Positions 48,019 through 58,300 are shown, counted from the stretch's first letter. The stretch is DNA of 64,000 nt from Solirubrobacter sp963736505 (GCA_963736505.1 CAVTOZ010000002.1:186001-250000); one strand, 5' to 3'. The notes: generated by a model from the letters alone, not told the origin. Numbers and translations: made by a program.

Positions 48019-49604
48019 CGGACCCGGAACGTCTTGGTCGCCGGTCGGCCGGCGCCGGCCCGGGTCGACAGCACCGCGACGACGCGGTACGTGCCCTTGG
48101 GCAGGCTCGCCGCGCGCTTGCCGCGCACGACGACCGACTTGCCGCGCGTGCTCGCGCTGTACGCCTTGGTCGTGTAGCGCGACCAGTGGCAGCGCTTGCG
48201 CTTGTCGCACACCTGGCGGTCCACGCGCAGGTTGACCTGCGCCGTGCGGTCCGGCGTGAGCTTGACCGTCGCCGACTTCCTGCAGCTGTGGCCGACCTTG
48301 CAGCGCGTGACCTTGGCGGAGAGCGAGCGCACCTGCGGCAGCGGCTCGGGTTGCGGCGTGGCGGTGGGCTCCGGCGTCGGCACGACGGTCGGAACGACGA
48401 CCGGCGGCGTGGGCGTGGGCGTCGGGGTGCGGCGGCTGCATGACGGCCGCGCAGCCGTCGGCGGTACGGCGTACGGCCGTCGGGCAGCGGTCGTCGACGT
48501 CGGCAGGCCGCGCCGTCGCCGTCGTCTCTCGCGGCGTCGGATCCAGGCGTCGCCGGCGCCTGGCCATACGCGTCGGCCGGCCGGGGTTCGACAGCGACGG
48601 GCAGTTGTGACCGCGTCGAACGCGCCGTCGACCGTCGCGTTCGGCCGGGGCGTGGTAGGCGGCGTACGCATCGCCGCTCCGTCGTCACGGCCGGGGCGTT
48701 GTCGCGCGGATCACGTGGCAAGGATGATCGCCTTGATCGAGACCGCGTTCAGCGACGAATGCGACGCCGCCACGACGCTGCCACGCCGCTGACAGTGCGG
48801 CCGCCATGGACGTACCGCTGCGCCCACGGTCGGATCGGCGTAGATCGTGAACACGAAGCGCCGCGGAGCCAGGACAAGTCGACGCTCGTCGCGCCGTAAT
48901 TCGTCTCGTCCCACGCCTTGTGCGCGGGCGTGTACGCGCCGACGCACAGCACGTTGCTCGCCTCCGCGTTGCACGGGAGCGTCGGGAACTGGTCGTTGCC
49001 GTTGGCGTCGTTGCCGGCGGCGGTCACGAACAGCGTGCCGGGGTGGGCGGCGAACACGGCCTCGACCGCGTGGAAGTCGTCCGGGATGGGGCGCCGGTAG
49101 GGCTCCGTGCCGAACGAGGCGTTGACGATCGGCGCGCCCGGCATAGTAAGGCGGCGGCGCGGTCGAGCCCCTCGACGATGCGAGATCCGGATTCGGCGAG
49201 CTGTCGTCGGCGAACGCGCGGAACGGGACCGATCTTGGCGTCCGGCGCGACGGCCGGCGATCGCCCGTTCCGTTGTCCGGATCGGCGGCGATCACGCCGG
49301 CGGCCGCGGTCCCGTGGCCGAACGTGTCGTCGGTCCGGTCCCGTCGAAGCCCCAGCCGCCGGGGGCGATGCGTCCCAGGCAGCGCCTCGTGGGTCGCCAT
49401 CGCGCCGGTGTCGACGCGGCGACGTTGACGCCCGCGCCGGTGGAGAGCGACCACGCCTCGGACGCGTTGATGTCCCCGGCGCCCCAGTGCTCGAGATCCA
49501 CGGCGCCGGCGTCGGCGGCGTCGGCGAACGAGAGGCGACACGCACGCGAGCGCGACAGCCAGCAGCCCCCTGCGCGCGCGTGTCACCCTCGTATCATCCG
49601 CCAT
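48015..49604 (-). pseudogene. S8 subtilisin-like serine protease, multiply frameshifted
   Basis: Starts at ATG 49604 (RVTRARRGLLAVALACVS, an export signal) and ends near 48015. Catalytic motifs are intact but lie in different frames: Asp in VDTGAMATHEALPG, His in DDTFGHGTAAAGVIAADPDN, oxyanion Asn in FVTAAGNDANGNDQFPTLPC, Ser in SGTSMAAALS (about 48790-48820). About ten one-base shifts, both gains and losses, separate them. The last 650 nt are again a clean frame: a Thr/Pro linker (PTPTPTPPVVVPTVVPTPEP) and a Cys/Lys-rich beta domain (VTRCKVGHSCRKSATVKL) ending TKTFRVR. Joining both parts as one gene is an inference from position and domain order. Confidence 0.65.
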
Positions 49605-49641
49605 TCGGTGGGACCTTCGGTTAAGACATTCGGGAAGTCGC

Positions 49642-50775
49642 TTGCCTGACGTGACGCATACGGCCATCGGAACCTGGAGCGGTGGCCGCTTCATGCACTT
49701 CGGCGAGCCGCTCGATGACGACCGTCTCTCCGCCCTCCTTCGTCCGGGGGACGATATCGCGACGGTCATAACGGCCGACGCCTATGGCGCCGGAGAGGCC
49801 GACGCGCTGCTGGGCCGCGCGCTCGCGGGCGTGCCGCGCGACGACTACGCGCTGGTGGGCGCGATCGGGCACGACTTCTACACGGGCGAGCGCGAAGGCG
49901 CCAAGGGCTTCCCGCGCTTCACCGACCCGCGCCTGCGCGGCCCGGAGGCCTATGGCGACTACGTCCGGATGGCGACCGAGCGCAGCCTCGAGCGGCTCGG
50001 GGTCGACTCGCTCGACCTGCTGCTGCTGCACAACCCGGACCGCACGGGCTACACGAGCGAGGCGGTCTGGGACGCGCTGGCGGCGGTGCGCGACGACGGC
50101 CTCGCGCGCCGGCTCGGCGTCGCCCCCGGCCCCGCGAACGGCTTCACGCTCGACGTGATCGACTGCCTGGAGCGCTTCGGCGACCGGATCGACTGGGCGA
50201 TGGTGATCCTCAACCCGCTCGAGCCGTGGCCGGGCGAGCTCGTCCTGCCCGCCGCCGCGCGCCACGGCGTGCAGCTGATCACGCGCGTCGTCGACTACGG
50301 CGGGCTGTTCCACGACGACGTCCTGCCCGGACACGCGTTCCCGCGCCACGACCACCGCGGCTTCCGGCCGCAGGGCTGGGTCGAGGCGGGCCGCGCGAGG
50401 CTCGAGCGGATGCGCCCGATCGCCGAACGCCACGGCCTCACGCTGCTGCAGCTCGCTTGCCACTGGAACCTCCAACACCAGCAGGTGGCATGCGTTGCGC
50501 CGACGCTGATCCAGGAGGCCGGACCGGACGCCAAGCCGGTCGAGGCCAAGCGCGCGGAGCTCGCCGCCGTGCACCCGGGCAGCGTGCTGAGCGACGACGA
50601 GATCGACGAGCTGCGGGTGATCGGCGACAACACCGGCTCGATGACGCTGAAAGGCGCGGCCCCGGACCACGAGGGGGATGCGCTGCCGGATCGCTGGCAG
50701 ATCACGCCGCAGCTAGCGGACCTGGCGGTCCGCTGGGGCATCGAACCGACCCAGGATCTGACCAGAGCGGCTTAA
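49642..50775 (+). CDS. aldo/keto reductase-like protein lacking part of the catalytic tetrad
   Basis: 377 residues. TTG at 49642 has GGAAG five bases upstream; GTG at 49651 is an alternative. The TIM-barrel signatures ITADAYGAGEADALLGRAL, MATERSLERLGVDSLDLLLL followed by HNPDRTGYTSEAVWDALAAV, and RLGVAPGPANGF are clear. Aligned with active family members, the tetrad Tyr (Y48) and His (LLLHNP) remain, but the Asp position is I43 and the Lys position in the next strand (DYALVGAIGHDF) is not Lys. The C-terminal 100 residues keep an NADP-loop-like region. It may be an inactive relative or a different oxidoreductase. Divergent from the subtilase pseudogene with 37 nt between. Confidence 0.78.
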   Translation: MPDVTHTAIGTWSGGRFMHFGEPLDDDRLSALLRPGDDIATVITADAYGAGEADALLGRALAGVPRDDYALVGAIGHDFYTGEREGAKGFPRFTDPRLRGPEAYGDYVRMATERSLERLGVDSLDLLLLHNPDRTGYTSEAVWDALAAVRDDGLARRLGVAPGPANGFTLDVIDCLERFGDRIDWAMVILNPLEPWPGELVLPAAARHGVQLITRVVDYGGLFHDDVLPGHAFPRHDHRGFRPQGWVEAGRARLERMRPIAERHGLTLLQLACHWNLQHQQVACVAPTLIQEAGPDAKPVEAKRAELAAVHPGSVLSDDEIDELRVIGDNTGSMTLKGAAPDHEGDALPDRWQITPQLADLAVRWGIEPTQDLTRAA

Positions 50776-50808
50776 GCGCGGGCCGAATGGGGCCGACAAC
50801 GGATGTAG

Positions 50809-52337
50809 ATGATCCGTCTGCCCGCCGCTGGTGCCCTCGTCTTCTCCCTCGCCGCCCTGGCACTGCCGACGTTCGCGCTGCCGCATAAGGATCCGAACCT
50901 GCTGACGCACCGCGACACGCGCGGTCAGCTGCAGGAGGTCAACCTCGCCGACGTGGTCAGCACCGCGCAGGCGCAGGGCGACGGCGCCGACGGCCTCCCG
51001 GTCCAGTGGTGCGGCGACGAGACGGGCGTCAACAACACCGCCAACGCCGCCACCCCGCCGGCCAAGGCGCAGTTCAAGGTCGTCTACGCCTACGCCGCCG
51101 ACCGCCCCGACCGCTTCTCCGGCTGGATGCACGCGCTGCAGGCCAACGTCGCGGTCGTCGAGCGCTTCCTGTCCGCGCAGGACGGCGGCACGAAGGCGAT
51201 CCGCTTCGACATGGGCACGCGCTGCGGCCCGCAGTACGTGGACATCCAGGTCGTCCAGCTGCCCGGCCCGCGCTCGAGCTACGTCGACAACTTCAGCGCC
51301 ATCTCCGGCGCCGTCTCCCGCGCCCTCGGCACCGCCGGCGGCCCGCGCGACGCGGTCGTGCTCGCCGACTCGATGGCCGGCGGCTCGCAGGAGTACGGCC
51401 TCGGCGAGACCGTCATGGGCGCCTCCGGCGAGACGCCGGGCGCGGCCAACGTGCACAACCGCGGCGGCTTCACCTCGATCCTGTTCAGCCGCGACGGCGC
51501 TGCCGCGCCGGGCGCCGCGAAGTGGGGCTGGTGGCCCGAGGGCTTCCTGCACGAGATGACGCACAACCTCGGCGCCGTGCAGTGGGACGCGCCGCACTCG
51601 ACCGAGCCGCGCGGCCAGTCGCTGCCGAACTACGGCCACTGCTGGCAGGGCGCCGACGTCATGTGCTACGTCGAGGACGCCGGCGCCGCGCACCCGATGG
51701 TGCAGGACTGCGCCGGTCTCCCGGGCGCGATCCCGCAGACCTACGACTGCGGCCGCGACGACTACTTCAACCCCGCCCCGGCCGCCGGCTCCTACCTGGC
51801 GACGCACTGGAACACGTACGACTCGGCGTTCCTGGCGCCCTGCGGCGAGCTCGCCCCGGCCTGCGGCGGCGGCCAGCTGTGGGTCCCGACGCCCCCGGCC
51901 GCGACCGCCGGCCCGACCGTGACCGGCCCCGCCCGCCGCGGCTCCACGCTCGTTGTCCTGCCCGGCACGTGGTCCAACGCGCCCTCCGGCTACAGCTACC
52001 AGTGGCAGCGCCTGCTGCAGGACGGCTGGGAGGACATCGACTCCGCGACCGCCCGCACCTACGTCGCGACGAGCGACGACATCGGCCACCGGCTGCGCGC
52101 CAACGTGATCGCCAGCAACGAAGACGGCGCCGGCGCCGCCGGCTCCACGCCGACGGCCCCGATCGGCGCGTCCGGCGTCAGCCGCGCGGCCAGCGCGACG
52201 AGCAAGTCCGCGAAGGCGAAGGCGAACGCGTCCAAGAAGCGCAAGGCGAAGGCCTCGGCCAAGAAGAAGAGAAGAAGAAGAAGAAGACCAAGGCCTCCAA
52301 GAAGAAGAAGGCGGCGAAGAAGCAGACGCGCCGCTAG
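50809..52337 (+). CDS. secreted metzincin-like metalloprotease, frameshifted in a poly-lysine tail
   Basis: About 509 residues. Signal peptide about 1-23 (LVFSLAALALPTFA). Zinc motif LHEMTHNLGAVQ: H248, E249, H252 and the metzincin Gly255, but the third His position is Gln, with H263 (DAPHS) nearby. Cys pairs (GHCWQGADVMCYVED, DCAGLPGAIPQTYDCG) stabilise the domain. Residues about 362-450 are an Ig-like domain (GSTLVVLPGTWSNAP then SGYSYQWQRLL). The tail is Lys-rich. At about 52,260-52,285 an AAG run has lost one base. The uncorrected frame continues Arg-rich to 52473, across the next gene, while the corrected one reads TKASKKKKAAKKQTRR and stops at 52337, four bases into the convergent gene. 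Confidence 0.75.
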
Positions 52338-53136
52338 GCGGCGTACTGCTCGCGCGCGTAGCCCGCGAGGCCGCGCTCCTCCAGCGCCCGCACGGGCGCG
52401 CGGAACGTCACCTGCACCACGCCCGGATGGCGGCCGATCTCGATCGCCCCGGTCACGGTCGCACGGTTCTTGACCTCCGGCACGCTCATCCCGAGCAGCT
52501 CGGCGGCGCGCGCGAGCCCGTTGTCGGTCGCGGAGTTGAGGTCAGGCCCGGAGCCGACGACGGACATCGGCAGCGTCTCCTCGAGCTCGGCCACCCCGTG
52601 GCGGCGCGCCAGCGTCAGCTCGCGCAGCCGCTCCTCCTCGGTCAGCGGCCGCGCCAGGAACAGCAGGTCCTCCGCGACCGGGAACAGCAGCGGGCCGTCG
52701 ATCGGGAGGTCCTTGACCACCTCGCCTCGGCCGCGTCCTGGCCGACGGTCCACGTCGGCCGTGTGGCCGGCGATCTCGCCGTCGCCCTGGAGCGCGTGCA
52801 TGTCGCCGAGGTAGACGCCGCCGCCGGCGACCTTGACCGGGCCGTCGTTGCCGGAGGCGGTGGCGAGCGAGGTGACCTCGATCGCCTTGATCCGGATCGC
52901 GATCGCGTCGCCGACCTCGGCGCCCTCGACGGCGACGGGCTGCGCGACCTCGTGGCCGCCGCGGATCGACGGCGTGATCATGGGGGTGGGTGGGATTCGT
53001 ATCCCGGGGCGGTGTTGACCACGATGTGGCCGCCGTTCGCGACGGGCCTGAGCATCGGCACGTCGGGGCCGAGCAGCCCGTCCGTGAACGTGTCGACGAA
53101 GACGGTCTGACGGGCGGTGCGGATCTCGATGGCCAT
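52334..53136 (-). CDS. acetamidase/formamidase family protein, one frameshift
   Basis: About 267 residues after correction. The N-terminus (ATG 53136) reads AIEIRTARQTVFVDTF, VANGGHIVVNTAPGYES and hits TGA at a C-rich tract (reverse strand CCCACCCACCCCC, about 52,982-52,995). One base on, the frame continues PMITPSIRGGHEVAQPVAVE, GAEVGDAIAIRIKAIEVTSL, GGGVYLGDMHALQGDGEIAG, ETLPMSVVGSGPDLNSA, DNGLARAAELLGMS. These are the FmdA/AmdA hallmarks, including the metal-binding GDMHALQGDGE. It hydrolyses short amides to ammonia and acid in the cytosol. The single shift in a homopolymer-like tract suggests sequence error or a very recent loss. Confidence 0.75.
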
Positions 53137-53139
53137 GGC

Positions 53140-53429
53140 TCAGCCTCCGGCGCAGGGGAAGATGCGAAGCCGCCCCCGGCGACGAGCGAAGCGAGGCCGA
53201 GGATCAATAGGGCGACTTCGTCGCCGTCGTGCAGGACATCTTCGCGCGCGGCGTGCGATCCCGCCACGACGGGCAAGGCCGACGGGAGCGCGGGCACGAG
53301 CGCGGGGTGCGCGGCGCCGAGCGCCTCGAGCAGGTGCGCCACCGTCGCGCCCTCCGGCAGCGCCTGCGAGAGCAGCGGCGAGTCCGCGAAGCGGCTCAAG
53401 CCGGCACCCAGGCGGACGCGGACGCGCAC
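53140..53429 (-). CDS. MoaD/ThiS-like small beta-grasp protein, 3' end uncertain
   Basis: About 96 residues from GTG 53429. VRVRLGAGLSRFADSPLLSQ, LPEGATVAHLLEALGAAHPA, LPVVAGSHAAREDVLHDGDE and VALLILGLASLVAGGG follow the MoaD plan: strand, helix, VAG strand, DGDEVALL. The family ends in Gly-Gly as a sulfur or adenylate carrier. Here a GG appears (VAGGGF) but the frame runs on without stop into the acetamidase start. A one-base shift would end it at TGA 53140-53142, directly before the acetamidase ATG. So it is either frameshifted or a degenerate relative. Confidence 0.5.
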
Positions 53430-53447
53430 TACCGCCACAATAGGTGC

Positions 53448-53999
53448 ATGGCCGACTCGCTGCGCGGCAAGCTGATCCTCGCGTCGCCCGTGCTGCGCGA
53501 CCCGAACTTCGTGCGCACCGTGGTCCTGATCGCCGAGCACACCGACGAGGGCGCGATGGGGCTGGTGCTCAATCGCCCGGCCGCCGCGACCGTCGGCGAG
53601 GCGGTGCCGGACCTCACGTGGCTGGCCGGCGACGAGGAGCCCGTCTACGTCGGCGGCCCCGTCGCCGAGACGGCCGTGATCGTGCTGGCCGAGTTCGACC
53701 GGCCGGAGCTCGCGGGCGCGATCGTGGAGGACGACCTCGGCTTCATCGGCGCCGACGCCGACGACGCGGACCACCTCGAGGGGGCGATCCGGCGCGCGCG
53801 CGTGTTCGCCGGCCACGCCGGCTGGGGCCCGGGGCAGCTCGAGGACGAGCTCGGCGAGGACGCGTGGATCATCGAGCCGCCGCTGCGCGAGGAGATCTTC
53901 ACCGACGACCCGGGCGACCTGTGGGCGGCGGTGCTGCGGCGCAAGGGCAACCGCTACGCGCTGCTCGCCACGATGCCGCTCGACCCCTCACTTAACTGA
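53448..53999 (+). CDS. YqgE/AlgH family protein (UPF0301)
   Basis: 183 residues from ATG 53448, the normal family length. LRGKLILASPVLRDPNFVRT, VVLIAEHTDEGAMGLVLNRP, YVGGPVAETAVIVLAEF, RARVFAGHAGWGPGQLEDEL and the final DDPGDLWAAVLRRKG are the conserved blocks. Cytosolic; its biochemical role is not settled, though AlgH was named from alginate regulation in Pseudomonas. Divergent from the MoaD-like gene; overlaps the convergent anti-sigma gene by 12 nt. Confidence 0.93.
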   Translation: MADSLRGKLILASPVLRDPNFVRTVVLIAEHTDEGAMGLVLNRPAAATVGEAVPDLTWLAGDEEPVYVGGPVAETAVIVLAEFDRPELAGAIVEDDLGFIGADADDADHLEGAIRRARVFAGHAGWGPGQLEDELGEDAWIIEPPLREEIFTDDPGDLWAAVLRRKGNRYALLATMPLDPSLN

Positions 54000-54740
54000 C
54001 AGGGCAACCTTGACGGCCGCGTCGCGAGTCAGCGGCCCCTCGATCCGGAGCAGCTTGCCGCCCTGCTCGACCAGCAGCGTGTGGTCGGCGAGCCGCTGCG
54101 GCACGAACGCGCCGCCGCTGGGCGTGGCGTACTGGAAGCCGTGCGGCTCGCCGGAGATCCAGTACGCGGGGTGGCCGCCGACGGTCATGAACTCGACGTC
54201 GCCGGTCATCGAGACCTTCTTCAGGATCGCCTGGTCGACCGACGCGCGGAACGTCTGCACGATCAGCGCCACGCCGGTCACCTTCGACGGCGGCAGGCCG
54301 GCCCGCGGGGCGTAGACGAGCGCGACCGGCTGCTGGCCGCCGACGCGCGGCCCGAGGTAGGCGGCGTCCGGCGCCGGCAGCGAGCGCGGGAACAGCGCGC
54401 CGGCGCGCCGCGCCTGGACCGGCGCGATCGGGATCCCGAGGTCGAGCGACTCGCCGAGCGGGGATGACGGCGCGGGCGTCGCCCGCGGCGGCTCGCGCCG
54501 GATCTCGACGCCGTGGAGCCCGAGCCAGCGCGACACCGTCGAGCGCGCGGACGGCGATGCGGCCAGCGTCCCGCCGCCGAGCACGAGCAGCGACGCCAGC
54601 GCGATCGCGAGCCGCCGGCGCCAGGGCGTCCGGCGAGCCGGCGCGGGCCGGTCGAGCTCCACCCGCACCGCGGCGGCGATGTCGGGCGTCCCGGGCCACT
54701 CGACCTCCAGCTCCAGCAGCGCGCGTTCGAGCTCGGTCAT
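53988..54740 (-). CDS. probable membrane anti-sigma factor
   Basis: 250 residues. A short cytosolic N-terminus (TELERALLELEVEWPGTPDI, AAAVRVEL, about 1-35), one membrane span about 42-60 (RLAIALASLLVLGGGTLAA) and a large outer part. The outer domain has a beta-rich segment (GQQPVALVYAPRAG, VALIVQTFRASVDQAILKKV, FMTVGGHPAYWISGEPHG) and may be the sensor. No zinc finger. It is assigned as the sigma partner by topology and by the ATGA overlap with the sigma gene just upstream, not by recognised homology. Confidence 0.7.
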   Translation of the reverse strand: MTELERALLELEVEWPGTPDIAAAVRVELDRPAPARRTPWRRRLAIALASLLVLGGGTLAASPSARSTVSRWLGLHGVEIRREPPRATPAPSSPLGESLDLGIPIAPVQARRAGALFPRSLPAPDAAYLGPRVGGQQPVALVYAPRAGLPPSKVTGVALIVQTFRASVDQAILKKVSMTGDVEFMTVGGHPAYWISGEPHGFQYATPSGGAFVPQRLADHTLLVEQGGKLLRIEGPLTRDAAVKVALSVK

Positions 54741-55279
54741 GCCTGCACCTCCCCGCGCAGCCGGGCGAGCGCGCGCGAGGTGCGCGACTTCACGGTCCCC
54801 TGCGCGACGCCGAGCGCCGCGGCGGTCTCGGCCTCGCTCAGCTCGAGCAGGTAGCGGCAGCCGAGCACGAGCCGGTCGTCGGGCCGCATGCGCGACAGCG
54901 CGTCGAGCAGCGCCTCGCGCGACTCGTGCGCGAGCGCCTCTGACTCGGCCGAGCCGCTGACGCCCTCGTCGCGCGCCACCCGCAGCGCCAGCGCCGCGCG
55001 CCGCCCGGCCGAGCGCCGCCGGTTGCGCGCCTCGTTGGCGACGATCGTCAGCAGCCACGGGCGCAGCGGCTCGCCGGTGCGGAAGCGCGCCAGCGCGCGC
55101 CACGCCTTGACGAAGCCCTCCTGCGCCGCGTCCTCGGCGTCGGCGGCGTTCTGCGTGATCAGCAGCGCCGTGCGGAAGGCGACGTCCTGATGCGCGCGGA
55201 CCAGCGCGGCGTACGCATCCGCGTCGCCGGACTGGGCGCGAGCAAGGAGCTCGCCCTCCGTCTGGGCTTGAGCCACCAC
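54737..55279 (-). CDS. ECF (sigma-70 family) RNA polymerase sigma factor
   Basis: 180 residues; GTG at 55279 or 55276, with GAGGGG just upstream. Region 2 about 20-90 (DADAYAALVRAHQDVAFRTA, DAEDAAQEGFVKAWRALARF, PLRPWLLTIVANEARNRRR). Region 4 about 120-172 (LSRMRPDDRLVLGCRYLLEL, ETAAALGVAQGTVKSRTSRA). It directs polymerase to its own regulon when released by the downstream partner. The start codon and ribosome site lie inside the 55273-55306 hairpin. Confidence 0.95.
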   Translation of the reverse strand: MVAQAQTEGELLARAQSGDADAYAALVRAHQDVAFRTALLITQNAADAEDAAQEGFVKAWRALARFRTGEPLRPWLLTIVANEARNRRRSAGRRAALALRVARDEGVSGSAESEALAHESREALLDALSRMRPDDRLVLGCRYLLELSEAETAAALGVAQGTVKSRTSRALARLRGEVQA

Positions 55280-55306
55280 CCCCTCATACAGCAGAGGGGG
55301 TGGTGG
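55273..55306 (-). promoter_or_regulatory. hairpin covering the sigma gene ribosome site and start codons
   Basis: On the minus strand CCACCACCCCCTC pairs perfectly (13 bp, 8-nt loop) with GAGGGGGTGGTGG. The 3' arm contains both the purine-rich ribosome site and the two GTG start codons of the ECF sigma gene. It lies 13 nt past the stop of the large propeller gene, so it can end that transcript, restrict sigma translation, or do both. Confidence 0.6.
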
Positions 55307-55318
55307 GGTTCCCAGATG

Positions 55319-58300
55319 TCAGGGAGTCGTCGTCGAGAGCGTGAACACCAGCGCCTTCGAGTAGGTGCCGGTGCGCAGCGGCTCGCCCGCCCCGATCGAC
55401 TGGCGCAGCTCGATCGCGAGCGCGGCGTTGCTGACCGGCGCGCCGTGGCTCGTCAGCGTCAGCGGCGCCGCGCCGACGGGAGCGAACGCCCCCGCGCCCA
55501 CGCGTGCCTGCACCGGCTGCGCGAGCGCGAACGCGCCGTTGACCAGCCGCCCGGGCGCGGTCGTGCCCGGGTCGGCGACGCTCAGCGCCGCGTCGCCGGC
55601 CGTCGAGATCACGCTCGCGGTCGTGCTCGCCGCGTAGTCGTGCGCAAGGCCAGGCGTGAACGCGCCGAACGACGCCGGCGCGCCGAGCGAGAGCGACAGC
55701 GTCGCCGGCACCGACCCGCCCACGCCCGCCGCGGCCAGGTTCGGCACCGTCAGCGTGAAATGGTCGCTGCGCGACTTCTTCAGCCCCTCCCACGGCATGT
55801 CCTTCGCCGCGCCGAGGCCGTAGTAGTCGGTCGTGCCATCGTCCATCACCAGTTGCACGTCGGCGCCCGAGACCAGCGGCGTCGGGACGCTGACGATCGA
55901 CTCCCATGCCCCCGGGTCCTGGCCGGTGATGTAGTCCGCCGGCAGCGCCGTCGGCAGCCGCACCGGCGCGTGCGCGGGCACGCCGTCCCAGTCGAACAGC
56001 CCGTAGCCGCCGCCGTCCGTGTACGAGCCGCCGATCACCAGGTACTGATCGGCGGCGTTCTTGCGGATCTCGCGCACGCTGAGGCCGCCGAGATCCCACC
56101 GGACCGGCGCACCGAACGTCGCATGCGTGTCCGTGCACGCCGGATCGCTGCCGTCGCAGCGATCGTTCGCGCCGGGCGCCACCAGCGCCGCGATGTCGGT
56201 CAGCGGGACCACGAGCGCCTCGCCGCCTTCCTCCGGCGGCACGAGCGGGGCGCGGAACCCGAGGTACGCCGTGGTCGTGCTCCCGGGCGCGAACTCGAGC
56301 CCTTCGACGTTGAAGCCGCCGACCCGCTTGGGCACGCCACCGGTCGCGTCGGCGAGCTGGAGCGCGTCGCCGTTGGCCTGGTCCCACGCGACGAGATCCT
56401 CGCGCAGGTGGCTGTAGACGCCGCCGAACGCGAGCCGCGTGTCCGCGCCGCTCCCCTGGATCGTGGTCGTGAACAGCAGCTGCCGGCTGCCCTGCACCTT
56501 GCCGTTCTTGTTGTTGCCCATCGAGCCCATCCAGTAGATCGTGTCGCCGACCCGCGCCGAGGACTCCATGTCGAACTCGTCGTCGGTCCGCACCTGCGCG
56601 CGGAAGTCCCACGACCGCAGCGGCTCCCCGGACGCGTCCCGCCGGTAGAGGCGGATCGACGCCGTCTCGTCGTCGGCGAGCAGCATGTAGCCGCCGCCGG
56701 CGTCGATCGCCGTCGAGGCGTCAGACGCGCCGAGGTGGAAGCGGCTCGTCGCGGGCGTCGACGTCGCGTCAGACACGCCGTAGGCGAAATCGGCGGTCGC
56801 GGTCCTGCCGTCCGGCCCGGACACCTGCAGCGTGATGTTGACGAAGCCGCGCACGCTCGGCGCCACCGACACGGTCCGCGTCGCGCCCGACCCCGACACG
56901 GTCACGTCCGCGGGCGTGACGACGCCCGGCCGGTCCACCGCCGTCGCGCGCACGCTCAGCGCCGAGGGGTCCACGCCGCGCTGGCCGACGGTCACGTCCA
57001 GCGTCGGGTTGGCCGGATCGCCGAGCGACGCCGCCAGCGCGTCATGGGCGAGCGTGATCGTCGGGTCGGCCGCGCCCGTGCCGAGCGGCCCCTGCACCGG
57101 CGAGACGGCGATGTCGTAGGACCAGCCCGCACCGCTGTCGAACTCCCGCGTGACGGTGCGAGTGGCGACGTCGATGATCCCCATCCGGCTGCCGCCGCCG
57201 ACGTACGCGGTCTTGCCGTCCGGCGCGAACGCGACGGTCTGCGGGTTCTGGCCGTTGAGCACGTCGATCGCCGCCCCGGACGTGTTCGTCGCGACGTCGA
57301 TCGGCGTCACGTAGTCCGGGCCGAGGCAGACGACGTAGGCCGTCTTGCCGTCCGGCGAGATGGCGACGTCCTCCGCCGAGGAGCCGACCGGGATGCGCGC
57401 CCGAACGCTGTTGGTGGCGACGTCGATCACGGTCGCGAAGCCCGGCCCGCGCGAGTTGCCGACGACGTAGACCGACTTGCCGTCCGGCGTGATCGCGAGG
57501 TCGTAGGTGCCGGCCTCGACGGGGATCTCGTCCTTCGCCGTCCCGGTCGCCAGATCGACGGGCGTCACCGACTGCCCGCCGGTCGTGGCGACGTAGGCGG
57601 TCGCGCCGTCGGGGGTCACGACGACGCCGTGCGCCGCGCTGGGCAGCGGGATCGCCGGCTTGACGGCGCCCGCGACGAGGTCGACGGGCTTCAGCGAGCC
57701 GCCGTCGGTCACGTACGCGGTCCTGCCGTCGGGTGCCAGCGCGATGCCCAGCGGCGTGCCGCCGACGGCGATCGGCGTGCCGGCGGCGCCGCTCGCGACG
57801 TCGACCGTTGTGACGGTCCCCTGGCCGTTGTTCTGGCTCACGACGTACGCCGTGTTGCCGTCCGGCGACAGCGCGAGGCTCGGCGCCGACGAGGGCACCG
57901 GGATCTGGGCGCCGACCGCGCCGGTGCCGCCGTCGATCGGGGCGACCGAGTTGCCGACCCATGACGCGACGTAGATCGTCCCCGGGGTTCCCGTCCAGCC
58001 CGGGACCGCCACGACGGTCGCCGTCGCCGGGTCGCTCGCCGGTCCCGCGCCCTGCACGGTGACGGCGGCGACGGTGAACGTGTACGTGGTCCCGCCGTGC
58101 AGTCCCGTCACGGCGTGGCGCGTGGCAGGTGTCGCGGTCGCGATCGCCGGCTGCGCGACTCCGCCGATGCTCGGCGTGATCACGTAGCCGAGGATGTCGC
58201 GGCCGCCGTCGTCGGTCGGTGCGGTCCACGTCAGCGTCACCTGCCCGTCGACCCGCTTCGCCGACAGCGCCGACGGCGCGCCCGGCACGGTCGCGGCGTG

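Noticed and set aside
55190..57964. A 924-codon plus-strand frame opposite the propeller gene
   Set aside because: Composition is RR/VG/RD repeats without hydrophobic core pattern; antisense shadow of a gene with clear domains.
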